Assembly: GCA_000507305.1 (NCBI GenBank) | Contig: DF239808.1 | Span: forward strand, 1 to 64,000 | DNA from: Breviolum minutum Mf 1.05b.01 | Taxonomy: Eukaryota; Sar; Dinophyceae; Suessiales; Symbiodiniaceae | Direction: 5' to 3' | DNA length: 64,000 nucleotides | In this document: piece after piece, positions 23,718 to 35,401 of the stretch | How positions within the stretch are numbered: position 1 is the stretch's first letter | How the letters are laid out: every line of letters starts with the position of its first letter | The notes under the pieces: generated by a model | Told to the model about the DNA's origin: nothing | Database searches by the model: none | What the model saw: only the letters and a program-made list of their open reading frames with translations | Made by a program: the position numbers and the translations under genes

Positions 23718-26700
23718 TCACAATTCGCAATGGAAAACATCCTGCTTTTGCTGATGTTTTAGCTGACTGCCAAAGAGATCTATATACAATGGTGGGACAC
23801 CTGCACTGAAGTGGCAAACGGATCTGAAGGACTCACATCTGACTACAAAAACCTGTGTGTACCTTAAAATCAATTGGAAATTCTCATTCCATTGCAATTT
23901 TTTGTGAGCAGAAAATAATCGGTCAGGGTCTGAATTGCCATGAAATCCGGTGCCTTTGGAAAAGATGCGGTTGATGACAAAGGCGATCAGGCCACAAAGA
24001 ATCGACAAAACGGCGCCCATCTTCGCCTTGACAAAGCAACGGCGCGGGAAAACGTCAGGTTCTATGCAAGCCAAAAAATGAATACATCGATTGTGTAAAA
24101 GCCACAATCTGTGGGCCAGGATTTTTGTGATGTCTACATGTTTTAACAGCCAAAACAGCTTTGGAATGGAAAAAGCCAGATCCCCCAGCTGCCTGTCCAC
24201 GCATTTCTGGTTGAACAAATGCTTCATTCGCCACAAAGAGGGCCACCGTGAGGCCAATGCCACCGAGAGCCTCAATTGCGTTGATCGGAGGGGGTAACTG
24301 GGGAACCCTAAGGATTCCTAGGAAAGATTGGGAAACCTTAGGGAAGATTAGGTGAACCACCACCACCCCTTAAAAATCCTATTATCAAAGCATGCAAAAC
24401 ACAAACCAAAGTTCTTACAAAGTTGTGCAAGTCTTCAAAGTTTATCCAATGTTACTGAACCTAGAAAATCTCCTGAATCTTGTTGATTGTTTCTCAGAAC
24501 GCCCCCTTTGGCCAGAGTGGTACCCCTCTCCGTAAGTGCCATTACAAAAGACTGGATTCTAGATGAATTTCAACCCATCTGCAGCTTCTTCAACCTCTGT
24601 GTTTTTACCAACAATCGATAGGTTCATCCATCCAAAGTTGGAAAAAATTGAGAATTCAAACAGTCACTCCATATGTGCCATTCTTTTCTCCCCCCAACAC
24701 ATTGCTTCACCCAGAAACTGAAGTCGCCACCAAATCAGGTACGCTCAAACCCTTTGGAAGAGGAGCACCTCCAGAAGATCCCAACATTTTTCGCAAAATC
24801 GAAAGAAAACAAAACCAATGAAGCCTCACCTATGCAGCTGCCTAATAGGCTCATCCCTGCAATACCAATGATCTTTCCAACGACGAGCCTCAGTTGCATC
24901 ACACTAAAAAAAACTTCAACCCTGACTGTTGTGACATGGTTGTCCTCAGGTTAAGATGAGCAACGAAAATATTGTTGCATACATCTGTGGAAAACAATTT
25001 TATCCGAGAATAAAAAGGCACCATTCTGCCAGGCTACGCCAGGCCAACACAAGCAGTGACACCACCAATGGAGTTGAGCCTGAGAGCCCATATTAGGCCG
25101 ACAAGTCATGGCCAATTCACAACAAACTGCATGGTGGTGGACCCCATTTGAACCATCTTGCTACAAGTTGGCCCTCTGCTCATGGCATTCTGAACACTCT
25201 AAGTCTCTCACTTGACTCCAGCGTTCAGCAAACCAAAGAAGAACATACCTCAGGGGTCGAGTCATAAACACTTTGTAGGCGTCGAGTACGTCCTTTCCCA
25301 TCGTTTCCAAGACCCTTGCCGAAGTCAACCAACACCTTCAAGGTATGCTCAAAGACATGTAAAGGTGCATTTTCCTGCAGAGCCCACAGTTGCTACATCT
25401 TTTGCTTAACTTCATGTGTCATTTCGCTACAGACTGCCAGCTGATGTCCTCGTTGTAGAACATGTTTTTGAAACTGGCGCGAGCGCTGTACTGAGTGGAC
25501 ACTAGGGGAAAAAATCAAACATGCCTGAAGCCGACCTAGTTTGGAACAAGCGAATTTTGGAAAGCTGAGTCGGACAAAGAAAGTTGAAACGTTCATGTGT
25601 GCGAAACCCTCGGTGGCTGTTTTAGGAATGTTCAAATCCTTTGGATACTCGTAGCTCTGTAAAAAGAGTAGGTTGCTTGCCACAAGGTCCACAAGGTACA
25701 GCTAGCCCTATCTTTTTCATGTCCTTTGATGTCACATCTTCCCTTCAGAAACTATCCTGCAACCAGGAGTACCCAAACTTGACTCATCTAACCCCCTGGA
25801 AAAGAAACTTACTCAACTGCTAGCCAAACACTAGTTGCTTTGCAAAATTGAATCTCAGCCCAGTAGAATGTCTGAAAGTACTCATGTTCAGCGACCAAGG
25901 TTGGCAAACAAAATACACACAAAAAAGACAGCGGATATGCTTAAAAAAATCCAAAAGATTTCAATGTATTTCCAAAAAAAACACCTGCCAACTTTTAGTC
26001 TATTTCCGTATTTACCATCTACTGGACGTCACATGTATTGAATTAGGTATTATGCAATTGGTAGTAACCCAGCCTTTTGCTTGCTATGATGGCAACCTCT
26101 TCAAGAGCTGAAGAGACCTGGATAAGGAGATAAGGAGTCGCGGGATCTTTAAAATTCAATAAAAGCAAACGGTAAAAAAACAAATTGCCAAGTAAGTCAT
26201 AGTTGCATATTAAGATTGTTTTTGAGTAGTGAGTCGTTTGCTTTTTGGTCGTATGTTAATGTAACATGCCAGGGGCATCATCCATAAACGAACTCTCATC
26301 AACAAACAGGTTCGAAGTGCTGAAATTGAAAAAAAAAAAAAAGCCTTTCGCCCACTTTTTCTGGTCCATGAACTCCTACCCTACTAGTTATCAATCAAAC
26401 ATGTCTCATCATTGGGAATTTCACGTGGTCGATCGCCCCCCATTCGCAAGAAACGCCGAAGTGACAGAAGTTCTTCGCGATGCAGAACTCCTCCGTGACT
26501 GTGTTGAAACAAGTTCCTTAGGTCACTCCATGTCACTGCGAACGGCATTTGTCATCCTCCCTTGGAACTTGAGATCCAGCATTCCCAGTTGGGGATGTCG
26601 ACAGATTTCTACAAAAGGAATCTAAGAATAAGACATGAGCAAGTTCTTCTGTGCACAGACATGAGCAGTCTAAAATTATCAAAGTTCCCAATCTCTTTGT

Positions 26701-29278
26701 ACTGAACAACTGAAGGTCAGACAATCCTTTCTGTGCACGGTACCAACACATTCAAAAGACGACATCATACCATATCCGATATACCTAGAGAACCCAAGGC
26801 GATGTCCAAGGTCCATTAAACACTGAAGATGCATTTCAAAACAATTCTCAATTAGCCAAAGCACGCGAGAACTGGTTTCTGACATTGTATCCACACGTCC
26901 TCGCGACCCAAGAATTTTGAGGGAAAAAAATCAGCAGAAAATCGTCAATCATGCAAAAAAAGAATAAGAAAAGGAAGAACAGTGATAGTAGTAATACTCA
27001 TCATCATCATCATCATCATCAACAACAACAAGTGTGACTGTCAGTGATCAGGTCGGACCAAAAATACGTCCTTCCTCCCCCAAAAAAAAACACGGTGGCC
27101 TAAATCTCTTGGCCCCTTCGCCGCAATCGCATGCGTAGCTGGCATGAAGGGTACCACAAACACAAGCCTCGTCTCATGTCCAGGGCCCAATGACTTTGGA
27201 ACATGAGAAACCAACAACCTCTTCTGGCCGAAAACTTGTCGGCCCGAAGAAGCCGTTGCAAAGTGATCCTATTCCAGGGGTAGGAATCATGGTGGGAAAG
27301 CAAGCCAAGCAACGATAAAGCTGGGTGGACATGGGCTTTAAAAAGACCCGCCCAGGAGAGTGGTGCCGCGATGAGGATGTATGCCTTTCAACAAAAGGTT
27401 TGTAGATGAAAGGGATAACAAGAAAAGCAAGAAGCAATGCCGTATAGATGCGAACCGGAAGAGGTGACTAATGAGATGTTTAACAAAACATATCATGTAT
27501 CATCATTTAATTTATCTGTAGATGATAAATCACAGCATGCTTTTGCTCAAGCACTGGTAGTTAATTCATGATGTTTGCAAATGGTAAGCAAGAACTTTCT
27601 CCACCTGCCATCGGCTCACTTTGAGCTTTCTCAATCCAAATGCCACGACCATGGCCTCGATGCATCCGGTATCTTGAAAAACGACATTTCTGGGTTTTTA
27701 CAGCTATTCTTCGCTTCTTGGATTTTTTTGGCAAGTTGCTGCAAGCACCAGCAACAGCCAAATGGGATCAACTGGATTTGCAGGGTCCGGATAGAAAACC
27801 TTAGCTGCCACACCTTGCTACATCCAGATATACCGACAATCTGCCTGAATCTAACTTTGCGGTCACATAAGGACGACATGGTTTGGTTGCTCTTAGTGCA
27901 AGAAGGTTGTCTTTGGATTTGCCACCAAAGAGTGTCCACAAGCAAACTGACGTCGAATGATTCAGCTCTTTGTGTTGCCCAAGAGGCTGCAATAATGATC
28001 ATTCCCAAGGCGTCATCCAGGATAGCCAGCAACAACCTGTTGCTTCATGTCCATCAATGTTGGACCATTAAACAATTTTTAATTGAAGAAATCCTGCCCT
28101 TGTAAAACTCAAATCGTGTCCTCTGACATGGCCACTGGAGTCCTTTGTCTAATGCGCTCAAGATGAATATGTTCCAACCATGTGAAAAGTATACCATGAC
28201 AAATGATTGTCGACTATTCTCAAACTTTATAGACTGTAAACCAGATTGGACCTTAGACCTTCTCAACGGTGAAAAAGTGATGTTGCTCACCTGATTTTCA
28301 TGTACTAAATGAAAGTGACTATGACATGATGCCCTTAACTGGATGGAACATATCCAAATATATATATATATATATGTATATATATAGAAATATATATACA
28401 GCATATATATATATACATATATCTAGTCTCTATATATAATTCCATCTGCATTTCTCAGCAAAAGAAACGGGGAAACGCCGAGGCACAAGAAGTTGATGGC
28501 AGCATGTCCGGGGCCAAAGATCAAGATTGCGAACATCCACGCCAAGGAAATGTCCGTCCTGAGGTCTCAACAACAAAAAACCGCCATGGTTTTTGTAGGC
28601 AAATATCTCAAAAAAATACTGAATACTGCTTATGGAAAGGTCACGACTTCCAGTTCCATTGATTCAGTGGAAAAGCATATGGCAATAAGTGTTGTTTCAA
28701 CATCTTTGGAAAAACTGTTGGCACTGAGATGATGACGCTGTGGGGACTCCCCAGCCCTGGCAAATTCACACAGATCACACAAAAAATACCTGAAAATCCA
28801 ATCAAATTGGAATTCACCATGTCACCATCCATGTTAATCCCGTTCATCCTCTGCTTGTTGTCGATAAATCAACAGAAAACCTCCGAAAGTTGCAAGGCCC
28901 CCAATCCTGCCTTCAGAATTGCTTCTAAACTGCACTTGGCGGTATAGTAGCTGGGAGAAAGTCCACCCCCTCAAAAGTTGCCGGGTGACATCATTAAGAA
29001 TAGCATCAAGGTCCGCAATGTTGCAGCTCAAGTCTCACCTGCTCCTCCTCCCAAACGCCGATGATGATCATCTTCATGGTCAGTCGCATTCAGGCTAAAA
29101 TCCTCTGGCAAACACATGGGTTGATCCAACAGACCTGCGCTCAGGGCCCACATCAACGATTTCTCATCGAACGAAACTGCGATGACAATCAAAGTGCGGG
29201 TCAGAGACTCCTGAAATGTCTTTCTGTTGAACCAATATTATGCACGTTGTTGTGATAAGATTGCATATCATTGCATGC

Positions 29279-29334
<56 letters not shown>

Positions 29335-30442
29335 GTATCATAGACCACTAAATATCAAAATATGTTTAACGTCTAAGATCTATGAAATCTCTTGAACAAG
29401 TCTTTCTTTTTTGCGAAGAGACTTTTCCCTCGAATCAGTTTTAGGTCCATCATGGACATGGCGCCTGTTGAATAGAAGATCACTGTGACCACTGCGTAGG
29501 TCGCCGCGGGACCTACCACCTCAGCGAAATCAACGAATCCCTCACCAGGTTCCGAAAACACACACTACCTGGCCCTGAACCTCGATTTTTTGAAACTCAG
29601 GTTCACAGCTTCCCCTAAAGAAACCTAACCAAAAAGAGGCTTTGCAGACCAAAAAGGTCAGCAAATCAGCAAATCAGCTGCCAAAGTACGCCGCCCAACC
29701 TTAGCGATCAAAATCTTGAAAAAGCGTAGAATATTCAATGCGCATCACAGTTTTTACAAGCACATCATCGTAATTCAGAATATATCTACAAGCTGTGCGA
29801 TTCAATCATTGGCCAATTGTTCGAAGCTCTTCACCTGCCAAGTGCAGCCACAGTTACGTCGCGAGTAAGGGATTTGCAGCCCGACTCAAGGGGGATAAGG
29901 AACCACCCGGAAGAAGCGCTTCTGTCACCTCGAGTCCACGAATCGTCGAGTCCAATTTCAATGGTATGCTGACCAGTCAACCAGTCGAAAAGATCTGAGC
30001 TTCGGGAGCCTCCTTGATTGCCAAACCGAAGAAAAAACACCTGCAGTCATCCATGTGTTCCCATCTGGCAGAATGCACGATTGCAATGTTATAGCAATGA
30101 AAAAAAGGTGAGTTAATATAACTTTGACCTGCAAGAAACCCCCAACTTTGTCATTTCCAAAACTTGCTAAACCGAATTACACACGAGCATGGTCAGTGAG
30201 AGGAACGTAGATTCTCTCAAGTCTTGGAACTGGGTTGGAGCTTAGACCTGGAAATAGCTTGTGAAGCAATGCTTCCGACTTGCTATCATCCATATAGTTT
30301 GCTTATGTAAGCTGCTTTTGATATGTCCATCTTGCCTGATTCTCTCTAAGAATATCCTGCCAAATCAAGTGCAGCCAAAGACACATGAAAAAGTCGTTGA
30401 TCACGAAATGAAAATCCACAGAATGCCCATCTAGCTTGAATT
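23718..30442 (-). CDS. nhaA-like: NhaA-type sodium/proton antiporter, at least 18 short exons
   Basis: Exons: 30442-30385, 30040-30010, 29928-29858, 29699-29690 (10 nt), 29519-29465, 28756-28737, 28558-28487, 28036-27988, 27799-27740, 27655-27605, 27384-27314, 27167-27100, 25374-25320, 25248-25212, 25079-25038, 24888-24830, 24768-24719, 24270-24193, 24026-about 23960. Except at two gaps, phases agree. Landmarks: FVINDFFM-CFFFGLAIKE, NPLLATLGG, GWGVPTATDISLAWMF, FLLLLAILDDALGMIIIA (the Asp-Asp pair equals D163/D164 of E. coli NhaA), VHPALSLVFVVPFMP, DFGMFFFGLLNAGVKL, ALVVGKIIGIAG, LPKGLSVP, GGIGLTVALFVANEAF, AKMGAVLSI. NhaA moves Na+ out against protons across a membrane. Which eukaryotic membrane is unknown. 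Unsolved: the joins 29465-28756 (candidate exon 29134-29039) and 27100-25374, both ends, and where coding stops between 23960 and 23718. Confidence 0.9.
26997..27031. repeat. (CAT)n(CAA)n microsatellite in an antiporter intron
   Basis: Nine or so CAT units run into CAA units. It lies in the long, incompletely solved intron between 27100 and 25374. Confidence 0.9.
28354..28440. repeat. (AT)n-rich tract in an antiporter intron
   Basis: ATATATAT/TATGTA runs between exons 28558-28487 and 28036-27988. Confidence 0.85.
29276..29337. repeat. (AT)n tract, self-complementary
   Basis: About 60 bp of alternating AT with regular TATGTATA interruptions, in the intron between 29465 and 28756. It could form a cruciform or hairpin. 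Confidence 0.9.
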
Positions 30443-30826
30443 CTGCACAGGTTTTGCAGTGGCGGTGTGCACACCACAGCGTCTTGAGTTTGACTCAGCA
30501 AAATGATGTGTTTTTTGATGTACTTTTTAATGGAACATGTATAGCACATAATCTGTATAGATCTTGAGACTGATCGAAAGAAGTTTAAATAGTAAACTTC
30601 CGACAATATGGAGAGTTGAAAAGCAGATGAAAAGCAGATGAGATGAAGTAAAGTCAGAAGAAAAAAGACGCAATAGCGCGAAAGTCAGAAGAAAGAAGAT
30701 TCATCCGCGCCAAATGTTAGAGACGTCGCGAAATGCTGTGTTTTTTCAATGATTCCTGTGTCGGGTCAGTCCAGCAGTAGGCTCGTTAAAGCCGCAGGCG
30801 CGGAGTCATGTGGTAGAGAAAAAATC
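30443..30826. other. Likely 5' region of the antiporter gene
   Basis: The minus-strand frame of the first placed exon stays open for about 20 codons beyond 30442, but no start codon or acceptor fits clearly. The N-terminal exon and promoter may lie here. Confidence 0.35.
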
Positions 30827-31210
30827 AAAAATTGCACGCGGCTGTGGCGAAAAGCACAGTTTGAAGGGAAAATGTACAAAACACGTCAGGTTCGGAGCAC
30901 GTTTGGAAGTTCTGATGTTTCAAAATTGTACGCGGCTGTGGCGAAAAACGCATTTTGAAGTGAAAATGTGCAAAACACGCCAGGTTCGGAGCACTTTCGG
31001 AAGTTCTGATGTCGGAAAAATGCACGCCGTTGTGGCGAGAAGCGCATTTCCAAGTCAAAATGTTAAAAGAACTGACGGTCTCGGAGCACGTTTTGAAGTT
31101 CGGACGTCGAAAAATTGTACGCCGCTGCGGCAAGACGCACATGTGTAAGTCAAAATGTGCAAGATACCTGTGTTTTGGCACGCTTTTTGAAGTTCAGATG
31201 TTGCAAAATT
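30827..31210. repeat. 94-bp tandem repeat, four copies
   Basis: Unit starts near 30831, 30925, 31019 and 31113 are spaced exactly 94 bp, with a fragment of a fifth at 31207. Shared words: ATTG(C/T)ACGC(C/G)G, GTGGCGA, AAAATGT, GGAGCACGTTT, GAAGTTC. Because 94 is not a multiple of 3, the frames running through it are not a protein repeat. Confidence 0.95.
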
Positions 31211-31212
31211 AG

Positions 31213-31545
31213 TCTGTTAGCAAGTTCGTCAGTCAATCAATCAGTCAGGTAGTCAGTTAAGCAAGCATTGCATTAGTCAGTTAGTCAGCTCGTCAAGTGG
31301 TCAGTTAGTCAGGTAATCAATCAACGAATCAGTCAGTCAGTCAGTCAGTCAGTCAGTCAGTCAGTCAGTCAATAAATCAGTTCGTCACTTAGGCAATTAG
31401 TCAATTCATCAATTAATCAGTCAGTCAATCAGTCAATTAGTCAGTCAGTAAGTCAATAAGTCAGTTCGTCACTTAGCCAATTAGTCAATTAATCAGTTAG
31501 TCAATCAGTCAAATAGTCAGTTAGCTAGTTAGTCAGATGGTCAGT
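31213..31545. repeat. Degenerate (TCAG)n tetranucleotide array
   Basis: About 330 bp of TCAG/TTAG/TCAA words, with a perfect (TCAG)n core at about 31330-31370. It directly follows the 94-bp array. Confidence 0.95.
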
Positions 31546-32023
31546 GTTTTTGCTCTGACATCCATGACTCACAACAACCAATCTCTCCTATAGTTTTCCC
31601 ATTCTTGAAACTTCCGCCACCGCCTCGTGCGGTACTACTGGTAGCACAAATATTTGTCTACAGGACCGTCTCAATTTAGCAACACCACTGGAAGTGATCT
31701 ATTCCAGTAGGAAAACAATCGATGTTGACTTCCTTCATTTGGAAACAAACCTATATTGTGTACGCTCTAGTAATTCAACATGGATACCAAAAATGATGGT
31801 CTGGAAACCGTAACACCTTGAAACTACAGCAACTTGTGTATCCGTGTCATTTTAGACTGTATATATTTGAGGATTTTTGTATCCGTTCAGGCTGTCCATT
31901 CAATCATCGAATTTAACGTCCTTGCTTTTCCAATGATCTTTTGGTGCCTTTGATTGGAGTCCAATGCACCAACTCCAAATAGCTCTCTTCATGCACATTG
32001 CTCCACACTAATGCCAGGAACAC
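31546..32023. other. Non-coding stretch
   Basis: No exon, repeat family or RNA gene seen. Confidence 0.4.
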
Positions 32024-32173
32024 CTTGAGCAAGCCAATCTGATTGCCAGGCATGGAAGTCTTTCAATCCATGATGGACAAATCCTCCGCTGGACCAAGGT
32101 ACGCCAAAAACCAGAGGAATGGAATATTTCTGCAGAATGCCAATAATGTAGTCCTTTCCAGCTCTCAAACGGC
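32024..32173 (-). CDS. Exon of an unknown gene
   Basis: 150-nt exon with acceptor TTTTCAG before G and donor CAAG before GTGTTC. It encodes RLRAGKDYIIGILQKYS, IPLVFGVPWSSGGFVHHG and LKDFHAWQSDWLAQ. The aromatic- and glycine-rich composition suggests a globular enzyme-like fold, but I do not recognise the family. The frame stays open on both sides for a total of 149 codons, so the true borders could be wider. Confidence 0.45.
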
Positions 32174-33641
32174 CTGAAAAGTCCAGTGGATGGAATGCTA
32201 TGGCATACTTCCCAGTGGGATGAGATTGCAAATTGGGAATCAGTACGCCAAACAAAACAAGGCGGTGTGTGTCCCTGTGCATACAGTGTTTTCTATCTTT
32301 TTCCGGAAGATACCTTTTTCTGGAAAAAGATTCTCCAGGATTTTCGGTCACAAAAAAGCATCTGTTGTAGTGCAAAAAGTGGGAAGAACAGGATCTGCAG
32401 CGAGAGGTGGCATGAAGAGATATGTTAGTATATCCCAATGAATATCAGTGAATCTGAAGTGTCGTTGATGTTTTTTCCATCATTCTTTGTCTTCAGAAAC
32501 GAATATTTCATAATGTAGAGCTATCTGCCCTCAAATGGCAGGAGTTATCACGATGAACAAAGACTTTGCATGGCTTCTGGGGCTCCTTCTCAAACAAAAT
32601 CATCAGAAAATCGGTCGCAAACACTCTCCAATATCTCCAGCCCAGCAACCCAATCTCGTCTTCTTGGCTTTTGAGCTACCAAATCCTGCAACTTTGAGCT
32701 GACAAACCGTTTTTTTTAGGGTGATGCATCATTGTTTCATCCCCCACCTTCGTCGTCAGAATCAGAACTTGACTCTGACTCTGTATCTGGGAAATTGGCC
32801 GTTGCTAGCAAGATTGCAGCCTTAGATTTTTGTCGACGATACACGTTGTATCGTCAAGTATCACTAAAAATCACCCAAAGACCACAGCACTGGAGTGGGG
32901 AAAGTGAGGATTTGCACAGCAGTTCACATGTTTCTGTATTATGTATCTATCCTCTGTGGTTCTTGCAATGTGGCATTCTGTTGCTTCCTTCGTTTCAGTG
33001 TACCTGCTTTGTTTGTGCTGGTTTATAGCTGCTATTATTTCCTCTTCTTTCTTACTCCCTGTTCGTGATCCCACCGTCTTCAGTTCACTCGCAACATCCA
33101 ATCTGGGTCCTTAAATGTCGAGAGATCCACACCCATGTGACATCTCCTGATGTGTTTGGTTCACAACCTATGTACATACCAACATTTCTCACCCCGATCG
33201 GCGTTTTCACTGTTTTCACCAGCTCAGAAACTCGATGACTTGTTTTCACCAGCTTGTCCTGGCGCATTTTTTCGTGGCAAAACTCGGTGACAGAAGTGGC
33301 TCCCTACCTGCCTTGCTGCCAGCTCGTAATGCTGCACCACCAAGGGAATGCAATGCCAATTCCTGGAAACCCAAACCCGGGAAGGGAAACGCACAAGGAG
33401 ACTTCGTAGGGTTGGAATGAGATCACAATGCAAGAACTTGTACATTGCAGACGTTTAGTACCATAGTGGTTTCATTTTGTGTCAAGAATTGAGGCTTCAG
33501 CAGTGTGGCAGCTATGAATAAAGCATCACACTGCTTCGCAATAGGTCATCTTACATCCGTGGATCATTGTGTTTCATGACAAGCAACCAAACTCTCATTG
33601 CACGCCATGGAGGCCTGCATGTGTACACCAAGTAACCATGA
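32174..33641. other. Stretch with only weak exon candidates
   Basis: A minus-strand segment near 33060-33100 reads SELKTVGSRTGSKKEEE and could be an exon end. Nothing else is supported. Confidence 0.3.
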
Positions 33642-33785
33642 TCATCCATGATCCCAGTCCTTCTTTTCAATGCTCGGCCTCCTTTTTTCAAATTCTTTTG
33701 ATTTCTTCTTCCGGATGACAGTCTTTTCAGCCTTTTCTGCTTTGTCAGCTTGATCCGCTTGAGTAGCCTGGACGGTCAAGCGTCC
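33642..33785 (-). CDS. Terminal exon of an unknown Lys/Ala-rich protein
   Basis: 144-nt exon with acceptor TTGGAG before G, open to a stop at 33642. It encodes GRLTVQATQADQADKAEKAE, then KTVIRKKKSKEFEKRRPSIE, ending KKDWDHG. The charged, heptad-like Ala/Lys/Glu pattern suggests a coiled coil or a basic tail. No family recognised; upstream exons not placed. Confidence 0.45.
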   Translation of the reverse strand, partial: GRLTVQATQADQADKAEKAEKTVIRKKKSKEFEKRRPSIEKKDWDHG

Positions 33786-35008
33786 CTCCAAAAAATACAA
33801 CGAACAAAAATCGTTCACTTCAGAGCCCCTATTTTTTTGCCGGGTCCAAAACTGCACCTCAACTGACTGTAGTGATGCTTCTGATGGGTAGGCCTTGGTG
33901 GACTCCTGGAGAGGTTGCTACGATTTGCTGAAAGTTTCAACAACACAAAATATCAGCAAAAAGTCCTGCGCGGCTAAAGTGGTTTGCGTCTCAGTATTGT
34001 CTTTCCTTAGCATCTCTGGGCTGAAGTTCCTTGTTTTTAAGCAAGGAAACCGCCTCCCAAGGAGGGGCAAATCCATGAAAAAAAGTTGTGCCAAGCCTCG
34101 TTGTGGCCTGAGCGAGTGTCCAGACAAATGCTCACATATCTTCCATGTTACAAGGTATTTGGTCAAAAGTAGCCAAAACTTGAAACTGGAAATTGCCTGC
34201 TGTAAGTCTTCCTAAGTCACAGAGGTTTCAGCTTACACCCCCTTTTCCTTTGACATCAGACTATCAAAAGGAAGAGTCAAACAGTATGCTGCCTCTTCAT
34301 TCGCGGCTCCGGGCAACTCCATGTTGGGTAAACCGTTCGGTGTACTTGACTTGAGACTACAAGAGTTGAATTAAAAATGGAGTTCTCTCTAGATTCAAAA
34401 TGGAACATGTTCTTGAAAAGGAACCATCAGCAGCAACGAATCCAAACGCCATATTACATCATATTATATATCAAAATCATCGATGATCCACATATCTCTT
34501 CGAGTCCAGCAAGTTTCTTAGACTGAAGCTGCTTCTGATTTTTGTTCCCCAAGTTCTTTAAATTGTTTTAACAAATCTGCAAATCTGTCGACACATGTCA
34601 CAACCCTCCAGTCCGAGTTGGTACTGTCCGGAAAAAAATTAACTTTGAGCCGCTGGAATTGGAAAACATAAGCACCATTCCGAACATGACTGACGATTCA
34701 TAGAGGAGCTGAAGTCTTTCAAAGGAGGAAACATTCACCAAGAATGAACATCTGGAACTCAAAATAATCCAGTCACTGAGCTCTTTAGCTCTGGTTGATC
34801 AACGCATGAACTGTTACTTCCAAATGGATTACAGTCTCAAAACAGAAAAGATTCCAAGCTGAAACTGACACACTCTGTTTCACTGCCTGATTCTCCCATC
34901 TGGTGAACGTTGCTTCCAACCTTTGGTTGCATGCAGCAAAAAGAAAACCTGGAAATGAAGGAAAATAGGGAAAACCATAACCCATCTGAGACCTGTGCCA
35001 ATCCTCAC
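33786..35008. other. Non-coding stretch
   Basis: Probably introns or intergenic DNA between two minus-strand genes. A few open frames near 33.9-34.2 kb lack domain character. Confidence 0.35.
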
Positions 35009-35401
35009 CACATAGGTGAAAGGACAGGGCGGTGTCATTGCATCTAGTGCTTCGCGTGGCTTTCGGTTGGTTTCATGCCAGAAATCAAGATATCTTCCTT
35101 CGACCACCAGACGTAACTTGACATGTTCCATTTCCAACACTCCAATCCTATCGAAATTGGAATCTTCCACGCTCAGGGGCTATCAGTTCCGTTGAGTCTG
35201 TCATTCTAACAGATGGTGTCCATTGAAGGCAATCTAGTTGTGGAAGGATTCTTTCTACTTCAGCTGCGATATCGTGCCATCCCGCTGCCAAATGAATGTC
35301 AAGAGTCCCCATGTCCCACTGCAGATCCCGGAAGAGTCCACAAAAACCAACAATTTGTTGGCAGGCAAGATTAAGTCAAACCGCCAGGTTGTAGTCGTTG
35401 C
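35009..35401 (-). CDS. Two exons of an unknown gene
   Basis: Exon about 35401-35259 encodes WRFDLILPANKLLVFVD, SSGICSGTWGLLTFIWQRD. Exon 35171-35009 encodes VEDSNFDRIGVLEMEHVKL, RLVVEGRYLDFWHETNR, and ends PCPFTYV at a GTGAGG donor. The 87-nt intron is GT-AG and the join keeps frame, although its acceptor is followed by C rather than G. The alternation of hydrophobic and polar residues suggests a beta-rich domain; no family recognised. Confidence 0.5.

Noticed and set aside
26679..26894. DIALGSLG-like frame as the antiporter TDIS motif
   Set aside because: A far better, phase-consistent TATDISLAWMF lies at 28756-28487.
28834..29031. Segment IGGLATFGGFLL as an antiporter exon
   Set aside because: It resembles the LATLGG loop, but that loop is already supplied in phase by 29858 plus the 10-nt exon, and this segment lies downstream of it in gene order.
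30827..31210. CRISPR-like array
   Set aside because: Four diverged 94-bp units in direct tandem, no conserved repeat with unique spacers, and a eukaryotic context.
30749..31212. Repeated KNCTRLWRK-like protein
   Set aside because: The 94-bp unit is not a multiple of 3 and copies drift between frames; it is a minisatellite.
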